Below, in pieces: positions 28,089 through 36,253 of a stretch of DNA of 64,000 nt. The DNA is from CAZJUP01 sp964549275 (GTDB lineage Bacteria; Fidelibacterota; Marinisomatia; Marinisomatales; TCS55), in NCBI GenBank assembly GCA_964549275.1, contig CAZJUP010000003.1, positions 62,001 through 126,000 on the forward strand. The letters are read 5' to 3'. Position numbers and translations under genes: made by a program. Position 1 is the first letter of the stretch; the number at the start of each line of letters is the position of its first letter. Under the pieces are notes generated by a model. The model made no database searches and was not told the origin of the DNA. It worked only from the letters and a program-made list of their open reading frames with translations.

Positions 28089-28994
28089 CTAAAAACTCGG
28101 TTGTATGACAGGGGTTCTATCGGAACCGGTGGATCGGGAAACCAATTTAAAATCATAAGATTCCAAATTCAGCAGGTACACTGCAGCAGCTGTGCTTTCT
28201 CCTACAGTGGCTGCAAAAACCAAAACTTTACCATCTGGAGATAGACTTAAATCCTCCGCTCTTCCAAAATCAAATATAATCTCCGGGGTTCTCTTCCCAT
28301 CAGTGGGTATGCTGTAAATCTTTCCAAGGGAAATATTATAAAAGTACAGGGTTTCTCCATCCAAAGACCAGGTAGGATTGTATTCATCAGAATTTGTCGT
28401 AACCAATTGCAAGGCATCTCCTCCATGAGAGGGGATAATATACACATGCTCATCATCAGATTTCCGATGGGTTGTAAATGCAATGCGCATTCCGTCAGGA
28501 GACCAGACCGGCTCCAAATCCATTCTGGAGGCATGGGTCAAACGGGTAAGAAGGGCACCATCAGACTGAAGGGTATAGATTTCGCCATTACCGTCCCGCA
28601 TACTGACAAAAGCAATTTTTGATCCGTCGGGGTTCCACTTAGGTGTAATATCTGCTGCGGTATGATTCGTGAGACGTATCGTATCTCCCGTCGCAACATT
28701 AATAATATAAATGTCTTCATTCCAATCCACATTTCCCTGACAGACAATTTTTTGACCATCCGGAGACCATTTGGGATTCTCATCCATGGCGGGATGAGCG
28801 GTAATGGCCCGAAAGTTTTCTCCATCAGAATCAATCAAATAAATATCAGAGGTTCCACCCGGATGCCTGGATGCAAAAGCAACGCTATAGACTTTCGGTA
28901 TGTCGACTCCTATATCCGAACAACTACAAATGAGAATAAACCAAACGAGTAAGATGGATTGTCTTTTAGCCAAAGGGATTTCATCCTTCTTCAT
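28089..28994 (-). CDS. TolB-like PD40 beta-propeller lipoprotein
   Basis: 301 aa. An N-terminal hydrophobic segment ending in CSC is a likely lipoprotein signal. The body has about six PD40/WD40-like repeats marked by WSPDG or SPDG turns, for example PKWSPDGQKIVCQG and PVWSPDGMRIAFTTH. Such periplasmic propellers bind partners or glycans. The TolB role with Tol-Pal is not proven, since no tol or pal genes are here. A decayed relative lies just upstream at 29045-29325. Confidence 0.85.
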   Translation of the reverse strand: MKKDEIPLAKRQSILLVWFILICSCSDIGVDIPKVYSVAFASRHPGGTSDIYLIDSDGENFRAITAHPAMDENPKWSPDGQKIVCQGNVDWNEDIYIINVATGDTIRLTNHTAADITPKWNPDGSKIAFVSMRDGNGEIYTLQSDGALLTRLTHASRMDLEPVWSPDGMRIAFTTHRKSDDEHVYIIPSHGGDALQLVTTNSDEYNPTWSLDGETLYFYNISLGKIYSIPTDGKRTPEIIFDFGRAEDLSLSPDGKVLVFAATVGESTAAAVYLLNLESYDFKLVSRSTGSDRTPVIQPSF

Positions 28995-29044
28995 TTTTTA
29001 ATGAAGTTAAAAAGGATTTTATATAGTAGAGATAAGTTTCGGAG

Positions 29045-29325
29045 ATATTATTCTAAATCTTCCGGAAAGGTCATAGCCCAAATGGATTGCCAAACATCCC
29101 TAATTTTACAAACTTCAAAAATAGTTAAGGAGCCATCCTCTGACCAGGAAGGATAATAAGGATATTGCAAGTCTGAAGGAGTGCAATTAGACTTAGCCGG
29201 ATTCAATCTGGAGAATATAAAATGCTTCATTTAGAGTACAGTGTCCTAAGGAGATGAAGAGACCATCCGGTGACCAATTTGTTTTTCACCAAAAGTTGAA
29301 ATATCAAATTTTTTAATGGTTTCCT
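29045..29325 (-). pseudogene. Remnant of a PD40 propeller gene
   Basis: The 336 bases between the intact PD40 gene and the barrel gene contain no intact gene. Read on the minus strand, three different frames give pieces of the same kind of protein: KFDISTFGEKQIG, then NWSPDGLFISLGH up to IESG, then YPSWSEDGSLTIF up to the stop near 29048. The WSPDG and WSEDG turns are diagnostic of PD40 repeats. The frame changes twice, near 29280 and near 29190, and no start codon fits. I read this as a frameshifted, truncated paralogue of the neighbouring gene. Confidence 0.45.
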
Positions 29326-29330
29326 TTTTA

Positions 29331-30593
29331 TTAAAATTTCTGTTCCACGGCGAAATGAATAGCCGTATCCTTCTGTTTCCCCTGCCGAAACCCCCAGCCG
29401 TATTCTAATCGAATAATCCCGATATATGGATAGGGCATCTGGATGCTAATCCCCGTTCCCATTAAAGGTATTTGATCTCTTAAGGATGAAAAATCCATGG
29501 CTGTGAGCCCCATATCCACAAACCAAGCTGTTGTTAACCCAAATTCAAAATCAAACCGGGTGGCATACCGGGGAATCCAGGTTTTACGCAACTCCACTGA
29601 GGCCACTATGTCATAATAGCCAAATCTGTAGGATTGTTTACCTCCCGAGTATAATTCTCTTCCAGGAAGTTTCCAACCCCGGACTGTACTGGTCGATCCC
29701 ATATATCCAATCCAAAATTCTTCTTTTTGACCCAACGTAAATCGCGTAGACAGGTTTAATCCTAAAACTAACCGGCGGGCACTTTGATTTAACTGTTGAA
29801 ATCCGGCAAGGGACTGCATCCAAATAATTGTAGGCTTTCTTCTCCCCTCCCAGTGGAGCATGCTATAAAATGCCTGGGTGATATAATACCCTCTTGTTGG
29901 TTCCAGATAAATATCACGGGTATCATACTGAAATGCGCCCTGTGGTGCAAAATACCGATAAGGAATAGATAAGCTGTCCCGTTCAAATACTTTTTCTTCA
30001 ATTTCAAATCCAAGACTTAATTTTTTTGTATATCCAAAATAACGACCCATGTTGAATTCAAAGGATGAAATTTTTATTTCGTAAGGAAGAAATGGATGGG
30101 CAGCAATATCTTTACCCAAATTCATTCCTAAGGAAACATGGTCTCCTGTAAACCAGGGATTTGTATAACTGATTCCGTAGGTAGTACGCCCACCTAAACT
30201 CCCTCCAAACATTACGGTTTCATTCCTCCCTCGGAAATTCTTCCATATTAACCCTGCAGATATAGACCAGCCTGTTTTTTCTTCAAATACCGGCATGGGG
30301 CCTCCAATAATACGTCGTGATTCCACTACTTCATATTCTAACATTACAGTCCTGTCTTCCAGAGGGATAGCCCGCCAATATACATCTGCAAAAATACCCA
30401 GGTTTAATAGACGGTCACGATCTTCCCGGGCTAAAGTGGAATCTAAAGGAATGTCTGAAGGATGTTGGATTTCCCTTAAAAGAATATAATCTTCCGTAAT
30501 TTTATTTCCGGCAAATGAAACAGAAGAAACAACCGGGATTTGGCCGGTTATACCTCCCAAGAACATCAAGGCCAGAACCCAAGTCCAACGCAT
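29331..30593 (-). CDS. BamA/TamA-like outer-membrane barrel with one POTRA domain
   Basis: 420 aa. A signal peptide (about 1-18) is followed by one POTRA-like domain (about 20-90, VSSVSFAGNKITEDYIL) and then a D15/Omp85 beta barrel (about 105-420) ending in Phe. The conserved barrel motif is STVRGWKLPG, matching the (V/I)RG(F/Y) signature of the family. One POTRA and a short barrel set it apart from BamA, which has five. The role may be protein or lipid insertion in the outer membrane. Confidence 0.85.
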   Translation of the reverse strand: MRWTWVLALMFLGGITGQIPVVSSVSFAGNKITEDYILLREIQHPSDIPLDSTLAREDRDRLLNLGIFADVYWRAIPLEDRTVMLEYEVVESRRIIGGPMPVFEEKTGWSISAGLIWKNFRGRNETVMFGGSLGGRTTYGISYTNPWFTGDHVSLGMNLGKDIAAHPFLPYEIKISSFEFNMGRYFGYTKKLSLGFEIEEKVFERDSLSIPYRYFAPQGAFQYDTRDIYLEPTRGYYITQAFYSMLHWEGRRKPTIIWMQSLAGFQQLNQSARRLVLGLNLSTRFTLGQKEEFWIGYMGSTSTVRGWKLPGRELYSGGKQSYRFGYYDIVASVELRKTWIPRYATRFDFEFGLTTAWFVDMGLTAMDFSSLRDQIPLMGTGISIQMPYPYIGIIRLEYGWGFRQGKQKDTAIHFAVEQKF

Positions 30594-30611
30594 CCTGATT
30601 AGCCTGTTCTT

Positions 30612-31358
30612 TTAAATATCAATGCCCTTCAGAAGCTGCTTCTTCTGATACTCGATCCCCTCTTCAGAATACATTTCATTAATAGCTTGCCGAAGTTTAC
30701 CATCAACTTTATTGCTTTTGAGCCGAACCAGAATATGTTCATCATCCACCACTCGAACTTTCATTCCGGTACGAGAATCAGCGTAATGGTGATACACGCC
30801 GTCAAATTCTTTCGGTGTACCGTATTCCATGAGAATCTTATGCCTTAGTACATCATCGGCAGTTAACTGAGGAAACCCGGTGGGTTTTAGTTCCGTAGTA
30901 CGGCTCAAACCTTCTAATAAATAATGGCTCGGCTCATGGTTGGAACTACTGTAAACATAATCAATATTAACAAACTGAAGTTCTACTGTTTCAATGGTTA
31001 ACCGGGTAATCATCTGATAAATAACTTTCGCTCTTTTAATAGGCAAACGAAGGCCTATGGGCAAGGATAGCATTTCTTCCCAGTATTCAACTGCAGAGGC
31101 TGAGTCAGGGATTGCACTTAAAACTGTAGGTAAACTCATACCCCATTTCGCGATAAGCTGACGCTCTAAAACCCATCCCTGGGGTAGTGATTTTAAGGAA
31201 ACTGACGGTTGTACTCTTACCTGTGGTTTCGGCGGAGGTGCGGTTTTTTCTACCATTACCGGTTCAATTATTTCCGGAGCTGAGGGGACACATCCTGTCG
31301 CCAGAAGCAGGATAAGAGCCATACATAGCGATTGTTTCATAGGCAATAAGTTAACCAT
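30612..31358 (-). CDS. Unknown lipoprotein
   Basis: 248 aa. A hydrophobic stretch ends in the lipobox ATGC, then a Pro-rich linker (EIIEPVMVEKTAPPPKPQ) leads to a charged alpha/beta body. I do not recognise the family. ATGs at 31358 and 31340 are both possible starts. The first has a GAAGGG close upstream. The gene lies between the barrel gene and the diheme cytochrome gene, all on the minus strand. Confidence 0.6.
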   Translation of the reverse strand: MVNLLPMKQSLCMALILLLATGCVPSAPEIIEPVMVEKTAPPPKPQVRVQPSVSLKSLPQGWVLERQLIAKWGMSLPTVLSAIPDSASAVEYWEEMLSLPIGLRLPIKRAKVIYQMITRLTIETVELQFVNIDYVYSSSNHEPSHYLLEGLSRTTELKPTGFPQLTADDVLRHKILMEYGTPKEFDGVYHHYADSRTGMKVRVVDDEHILVRLKSNKVDGKLRQAINEMYSEEGIEYQKKQLLKGIDI

Positions 31359-31390
31359 AACCCTTCATGTTGTGCATGGAGAGTTTATCA

Positions 31391-31735
31391 TCACTTTTTT
31401 GGCTTAGTCGGAGGGTATTTTTCTCCCCGGTGGCATACGTAACAGGAAATATCACTAAAATTTAATTTCGCCATGGTGTTCTTATTAGCCTCTTTTACCA
31501 TTTTTATCATCGCCCGAGCCACGATTTTATGATCTTTCTGGTCACTGGAATAATCCATGAGGTTATGGCAAAAAGAACACTTGACTCCCAGTTCGGGAGC
31601 AATAACCGTTTTCATGTATCGAACAATCTCTTTCTTTTTTGCGAAAGGAAGGACTTGCACATTTTTTAATTGACTTTTGGTTTGGGCTCCAATGAGTCCA
31701 AAAACCAGAGTCAATGCTATCAAGATATTTTTCAT
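31391..31735 (-). CDS. Diheme cytochrome, photosynthetic reaction-centre cytochrome-like family
   Basis: 114 aa with a signal peptide (about 1-17). Two haem motifs are visible: CSFCH near residue 54 and CYVCH near residue 98. The pattern NVQVLP, ELGVKCSFCHN and CYVCHRGEKYPP is that of the CytoC_RC family, named after photosynthetic reaction centres but common in non-phototrophs. It is likely a small periplasmic electron carrier for the cytochrome locus. It lies eight bases after the one-haem barrel gene. Confidence 0.8.
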   Translation of the reverse strand: MKNILIALTLVFGLIGAQTKSQLKNVQVLPFAKKKEIVRYMKTVIAPELGVKCSFCHNLMDYSSDQKDHKIVARAMIKMVKEANKNTMAKLNFSDISCYVCHRGEKYPPTKPKK

Positions 31736-31743
31736 TTGTTCTC

Positions 31744-32838
31744 CTAAAACCAGACGTGAAGTTGTGTTAATATCTCAGGATTAAAGGAGGTCTTAAACCC
31801 TTTATCCCGTGAAATCCGTGTTTGAAATTTTACATCTACAAAGGGAAAAGGTACAACATTCATCCCAAGAGTAAATCGATGAATTGCATCATTTATATAG
31901 AACATATTCGCGTCGAAAAAATCTACCTTCCCCGTCAGGGTCCAGCCCCTTATTACCCTCCATGTGATTTCGCTGTAACTGGCAATGGACGTACCGGAAT
32001 ACAGATTTTCTGCAATATCTACCTCTCCCATCCAGCTCCACTTCCCTCTTGAAATTCCTCCAAACAGTCCTTTTAATATTATATCAGACTCTGTAAGCAG
32101 ACTGCCTCCAAACATCAGTGAATACGTCCCCATTGAGGTATAATATTCCCCTCTACACGAAAGTGTTTTCCCAGAGCCGGTAAGATACCCATCCCCGTAG
32201 CTTATAGCAGCAAATCCATTTTCAAAAAGATAGCCAGTCTCAACCAATCCCGTCGTCTTTAAAAACGGACTAAAAGGCATTCCTTCCGGGTTTTCCCCTT
32301 TTTGCAACCTAAGATTTCCCCCACGGATAAAAGAAGTATGGTCATCCAATTGAATCCCATACGCAGGCCGTGCTTTACCACCTTTCAGATATCCATTGGG
32401 CCACAGGTTTTTTATTTGAAATTGAAATCCGAAGTCTTTTTGAATTAATTCTGTTGTAAAGTGTAAGGTACAGTTCTTACCGATGGATGCGGCTTCAATG
32501 GAAGCCTGCATAGGGAAAATTGACAAATCGTTCGGAAGATCTTCATTAATGATTCGCACTGATTGAAGTCGAAAATCTCCGCCAACACGGATATGGTTAG
32601 CAATGATGCCGGTATAATCTTTAAATAATTTTCCCGGTTTGGCCGGAAGGTCTTCCTGGGAAAAAAAAGTGAGTCCATATTCATTTCTGAGCCCCATCCC
32701 TGTGGGATTCACATGGCAAAGAATGCAGGATGAACCGTTTTCCAGGGCATACCGCGGTAATGCGGAAACACCCGACATGAATAAAATTGTACTAAAAAAT
32801 AATTTGGAATGGCAGTTTGTTCTTCGGATGGTTCTCAA
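31744..32838 (-). CDS. One-haem outer-membrane barrel protein
   Basis: 364 aa. The chosen TTG start at 32838 overlaps the previous stop by four bases and is needed to include the whole signal peptide (about residues 1-26). Directly after cleavage comes a haem motif, SSCILCHVNPTGMGLRN (CILCH near residue 38). The rest alternates hydrophobic and polar residues with aromatic girdles and ends in Phe, as expected of a beta barrel. A haem at the mouth of a porin suggests electron passage into or through the barrel. Haem and barrel are seen; the function is inferred. Confidence 0.7.
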   Translation of the reverse strand: MRTIRRTNCHSKLFFSTILFMSGVSALPRYALENGSSCILCHVNPTGMGLRNEYGLTFFSQEDLPAKPGKLFKDYTGIIANHIRVGGDFRLQSVRIINEDLPNDLSIFPMQASIEAASIGKNCTLHFTTELIQKDFGFQFQIKNLWPNGYLKGGKARPAYGIQLDDHTSFIRGGNLRLQKGENPEGMPFSPFLKTTGLVETGYLFENGFAAISYGDGYLTGSGKTLSCRGEYYTSMGTYSLMFGGSLLTESDIILKGLFGGISRGKWSWMGEVDIAENLYSGTSIASYSEITWRVIRGWTLTGKVDFFDANMFYINDAIHRFTLGMNVVPFPFVDVKFQTRISRDKGFKTSFNPEILTQLHVWF

Positions 32839-33248
32839 TTATTTTTCGCTCCCTGGTCTATCCATCTTTCTATAAGCTCGATAATATTATCTTGTAGTTT
32901 TGGAGCAGGTGGCGGAGGCATGATTTCTCCAAATTCAGCAGTTCCTTCCAGTTTTTTTACAAGGATACTCTCCATTCCTTTTCCTGGAATAATCACGGGT
33001 CCGTGATTGCTGGTACCGGAAAGGCAATCCTCATAAGATTCCAAAGATAATCCCCCATTATTTCCGTGACAACCCAAACAATTGGCTTTAAACATTGGAA
33101 ATATATGATTCTGGAAACTCACAATAGAATCTGACGGAACCGTCTCTTTGGTTTCACTCCCAAAATCTGAACAGGCCGGAACCAGTCCTATCCAAAGTAA
33201 GTACAAAACCAAAATTTTTTTTAAGTGTATAGAGATAACCTGCCGCAT
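32835..33248 (-). CDS. Monoheme cytochrome c lipoprotein
   Basis: 137 aa from the ATG at 33248. A TTG three codons earlier is also possible. The lipobox LVPAC predicts lipidation. One haem motif, NCLGCHGNNGG, is followed by the DCLSGTSNHGPVIIPG and MPPPPAPKL stretches typical of the planctomycete-type cytochrome family (PSCyt1), where the Met near MPPP often serves as a ligand. It overlaps the start of the one-haem barrel gene. Confidence 0.82.
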   Translation of the reverse strand: MRQVISIHLKKILVLYLLWIGLVPACSDFGSETKETVPSDSIVSFQNHIFPMFKANCLGCHGNNGGLSLESYEDCLSGTSNHGPVIIPGKGMESILVKKLEGTAEFGEIMPPPPAPKLQDNIIELIERWIDQGAKNN

Positions 33249-33268
33249 TGGTTTCAAATTTTGAGCAC

Positions 33269-33300
33269 AAAAAAAGCCCCCCCGGAACCGAGGAGGCTTT
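33269..33300 (-). terminator. Terminator after the 75-aa repeat protein
   Basis: Arms AAAGCC and GGCTTT enclose a partly paired C/G-rich core. On the minus strand the stem is followed by seven T residues. It lies 24 bases after the stop of the gene that it ends. Confidence 0.65.
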
Positions 33301-33323
33301 CTCTACCGAGGGTTTTCAGATTT

Positions 33324-33551
33324 TTATTTACGACCCCGGGCCATAGGCGAACGGGCAACGTTACCACCTTTATCAATAAAGTAAAGGTAACCTGATTCAC
33401 GTTGGACACCGGCATCTGCTACTTTTTCTGCATTGCCGCCGCCTTTACCGGCGCGTGCCATTTGTGAACGCCAAACGTTTCCGTCTTTTCCGAGGTAATA
33501 CAGATAACCTGATTCCTTCTGTACTCCAGTTGATTTAACAACTTCAGCCAT
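33324..33551 (-). CDS. 75-aa protein made of two copies of a 28-residue repeat
   Basis: Start chosen at 33551 because a strong AAAGGAGG ribosome site stands eight bases upstream. The open frame extends 28 codons further but that stretch is leader. The protein is two near-identical units of about 28 residues (GVQKESGYLYYLGKDGNVW and GVQRESGYLYFIDKGGNVA, each followed by RS-MARG/A). It is very basic at the unit ends, with no signal peptide or Cys. I recall similar small proteins in several phyla but no function. A structured leader and a terminator make it a separate unit, probably highly expressed. Confidence 0.75.
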   Translation of the reverse strand: MAEVVKSTGVQKESGYLYYLGKDGNVWRSQMARAGKGGGNAEKVADAGVQRESGYLYFIDKGGNVARSPMARGRK

Positions 33552-33670
33552 AATATGACCTCCTTTGTATTGATTGATTGACTTAAAGTTCAGTTCTCGA
33601 CGGAAAGTGTACACATCACCGTCGGTAGAAGTCAAGAAATTTCTCGTCGATCTCTCGACGGGGAATTTTT
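33552..33670 (-). other. Structured leader of the 75-aa protein gene
   Basis: On the minus strand two hairpins stand before the ribosome site. One has arms CGTCGA and TCGACG around a TCTC loop (33638-33653 region); the other has arms CGACGG and CCGTCG around a 15-nt loop (33598-33624 region). The 9-mer CCGTCGAGA occurs in both. The pairing suggests an RNA control element or simple stability. Exact transcript start unknown. Confidence 0.35.
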
Positions 33671-33821
33671 ACCCTTTTTCAGCTGAATTCATCCTTCTCT
33701 GTACTGTAACTTCTCCGCGCAATTTTTTACGAATATTTCCCGGTAGCTCTTCGCCTTCTCTCCGATTCGGCGGACAAGCAGCTTCCAGCTTCGCTACCGG
33801 ATTGATTTGAAAATGAGTATT

Positions 33822-33895
<74 letters not shown>

Positions 33896-33903
33896 CTTTT
33901 TAT

Positions 33904-35445
33904 TTATATTCGAATATGTAGTCCTGCATAACCAAATAGGATTGAATAATCCCTATCATTGGTATAATCTCCAGAAAGGGAAACAAACAATTTTCGGGTT
34001 ATTTTCCAATTCAATCCCCCACTGACCCGGATTTGAATATAATCATTCACCTTGTTTCCGTACCCATAACTGTACATATCGCCTTCACCATAAACAGAAA
34101 CAGATTCCCCAATAGATTGATTAATTTCCAACGTCAGCCTTAATCCGGAGATAATTTCATTTTGGATATAATGGGTTTTAAAACCATACAACCGCCCTCT
34201 TTTTCCTCGGGGTGTTTGATAACCAAAAAATGTCACTGTGGAAGGACGAGCTCCTGAGTTTTGAGTTCGAATGTTCATGCCAATACGGATACTCCCCAAT
34301 ACGCCGCTTGTTATATCAATGCCGTTATACCACCCGTGGCGTAATTCGTCCTGAAACAGGGAATCAGGGAGTGTTTGAGCTGATTCAAAATAAAGAACCT
34401 GTCGTCGGCCAGAATACCGTGAATGAAGGGTTACCCCTGTAATTGGACGATATCGAAAAAGAACCTGACTTGAAGTTGGTATAAATCTCCCCCGCTGGGG
34501 TACGACCTGATCTAAATTAAAATCTACGGTCTGATTCATGGAAAGCGCAAGCCTGTTGGTATGGCTTATCCGTACTTGCCAATATAAAAATTCCCGGTCT
34601 GTATTTCCCTTTACTGATTGCCGGGCGACGGCAATGCTTCCTCCCATTTTAACTGTATTTATGGTTCGTTTTGCTTGAATAAATCCACCCACTTTTGTAT
34701 TGTTTTTATTAAACGATAAAGATTGAGGGTTCGGTTGAAATCCCCCCAGTATTCCAGCGATCAAATTTTTCTGAAGTGCTGTAGAAATGAAAATACCGTC
34801 CGTTGCACCTAATCCCGGCAATGATGAAGAAAACACTCTTCCCCCCTGGATATACAATTTCCCTCCAACATCTCCCAAAGATACTCTCCCTTGATACAAG
34901 TTAAAGTTCCCTGTTTCTAAGTGGCTCCTCCCATAAACCCACAATTTTAACTTGAGGGCACCTCTATATTGGACCCGATAATTTAACGATCCGATTCCTC
35001 GTGTTGCTGTTCTGTCATTTGAAAAAGAAGTTGAAGCCATTCTCAGACTCAATGTTCCTGACTGCTGCCATTTTTTTTGAGGAATTTTTATAGATATTCC
35101 ATCCGACTTTTCTACTATTCTTGGCTTAGAAAGAAGATTTTGTTTGATGGTTTTATTCAAAATAACCCGGTCCCCAAGCTGATAGGTTTCAATAGGAACC
35201 AGTGAATTTGTTACGGAAGATTTTTTGGCCAAATGGGTGACAATAATCCAACCAATTTCCTGTGTGCGCCTTGTAACGGTTAAGGTATCACCCACAGAAG
35301 CACCATCATTCATCCCCAAATCACAATAGACCTGTTCAGCTGTGAGGTAGGTAATTTTTCCTTCAGCATATATTTTTCCCTGAGCTAACAATGGCTGATT
35401 CGATACGATGAAACCCAAGTAAACTATTAAGTATTTTCTAATCAT
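33904..35445 (-). CDS. Outer-membrane beta-barrel protein of the multiheme cytochrome locus
   Basis: 513 aa. The start at 35445 has GAGG directly upstream and gives a clean signal peptide (about 1-22, ending LLAQ). Residues about 25-110 look like a small SH3-like or TolB-N-like domain (GASVGDTLTVTRR). The rest, from about residue 130, is a long series of amphipathic strands with Tyr, Phe and Trp girdles and a terminal RI. It directly follows the 10-haem cytochrome gene, overlapping it by eight bases. This arrangement resembles porin-cytochrome conduits in which the barrel holds cytochromes in the outer membrane. That role is inferred. Confidence 0.7.
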   Translation of the reverse strand: MIRKYLIVYLGFIVSNQPLLAQGKIYAEGKITYLTAEQVYCDLGMNDGASVGDTLTVTRRTQEIGWIIVTHLAKKSSVTNSLVPIETYQLGDRVILNKTIKQNLLSKPRIVEKSDGISIKIPQKKWQQSGTLSLRMASTSFSNDRTATRGIGSLNYRVQYRGALKLKLWVYGRSHLETGNFNLYQGRVSLGDVGGKLYIQGGRVFSSSLPGLGATDGIFISTALQKNLIAGILGGFQPNPQSLSFNKNNTKVGGFIQAKRTINTVKMGGSIAVARQSVKGNTDREFLYWQVRISHTNRLALSMNQTVDFNLDQVVPQRGRFIPTSSQVLFRYRPITGVTLHSRYSGRRQVLYFESAQTLPDSLFQDELRHGWYNGIDITSGVLGSIRIGMNIRTQNSGARPSTVTFFGYQTPRGKRGRLYGFKTHYIQNEIISGLRLTLEINQSIGESVSVYGEGDMYSYGYGNKVNDYIQIRVSGGLNWKITRKLFVSLSGDYTNDRDYSILFGYAGLHIRI

Positions 35446-36253
35446 CCTCAACACCTCGGGGGTGGCAATCATAACAGGCACTGCTTACATATTGGTATCC
35501 CCCTTTTTCTTTATGTTCATCATCCATCTTTGTCTGCCGGTGTTCATGGCAAATCCCGTTTAAGCCACAGGAAAAATCTTTGTAATCACCTGGATTTATA
35601 TGGCATTCCGCCTCGCAAGTGCTCCATTCTCCCCGGTGTTTACCGGTATAAATTGGAAACAACAAATCATGGTGAGACATATCTGCCGGGGACCAATTCC
35701 GAGTATTATGACATAAAATACAATTTGAATTTTCAGAATGGCCTCCCGAAAGCAAAGCTTCAGTATACTCATTCGTATGACAGGCAAAGCATTCGGTAGT
35801 TAATGTGCCGGATAATTGAGAGAATCCCCCTCCATGACAATCTGAACAATCAAGGAGAGCATGGGCACCTTCCAAAGGGAAAAGCAGATGATTATGTTCC
35901 TTAAGCCAAAGACCCGTTTCCCATGATTTTATGGAGTGGCAACCTTCACAATTCACGCCTAAAATTCCGAAGTGGATATCCATATGACATCCTTCACATT
36001 GAGTTTTAGCGCTAGAAAAATTATGAATTTCAGAAACGGTTATACCCGAATGGCATTGAACACACTCTGCCCACTGATGCTTATCTTTTAAGGGGAAAGA
36101 TGTGTTATCATGATTAAAAACAATGGGATTAAGTAAAGGAACCCATCCTTCAGAAGTATGGCAATCTCCACAAGGGATGTCGGAAATTTCACCCTGCATA
36201 TTCCCAGCTATTAATAAGGCGAGGATTGCACTGTAATTCATAATCATTTTCAT
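35438..36253 (-). CDS. Multiheme cytochrome c, 8 to 10 haems
   Basis: 271 aa with a signal peptide (about 1-21). Eight CXXCH motifs are visible (CGDCH, CVQCH, CEGCH twice, CSDCH, CFACH, CILCH, CYDCH), plus CX3CH (CEAECH) and CX5CH (CGLNGICH) which may also hold haem. A repeated FxHxxTxFPLxxxH unit precedes several haems. It is the last of three linked cytochrome genes, each overlapping the next by four bases, and is followed by a barrel gene. Periplasmic or outer-membrane electron transfer is inferred. Confidence 0.88.
   Translation of the reverse strand: MKMIMNYSAILALLIAGNMQGEISDIPCGDCHTSEGWVPLLNPIVFNHDNTSFPLKDKHQWAECVQCHSGITVSEIHNFSSAKTQCEGCHMDIHFGILGVNCEGCHSIKSWETGLWLKEHNHLLFPLEGAHALLDCSDCHGGGFSQLSGTLTTECFACHTNEYTEALLSGGHSENSNCILCHNTRNWSPADMSHHDLLFPIYTGKHRGEWSTCEAECHINPGDYKDFSCGLNGICHEHRQTKMDDEHKEKGGYQYVSSACYDCHPRGVEDD

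Noticed and set aside
28089..28994. TolB of the Tol-Pal system
   Set aside because: It has PD40 repeats but a lipoprotein-like N-terminus, and no tolQRA or pal genes are nearby, so only a TolB-like fold is claimed.
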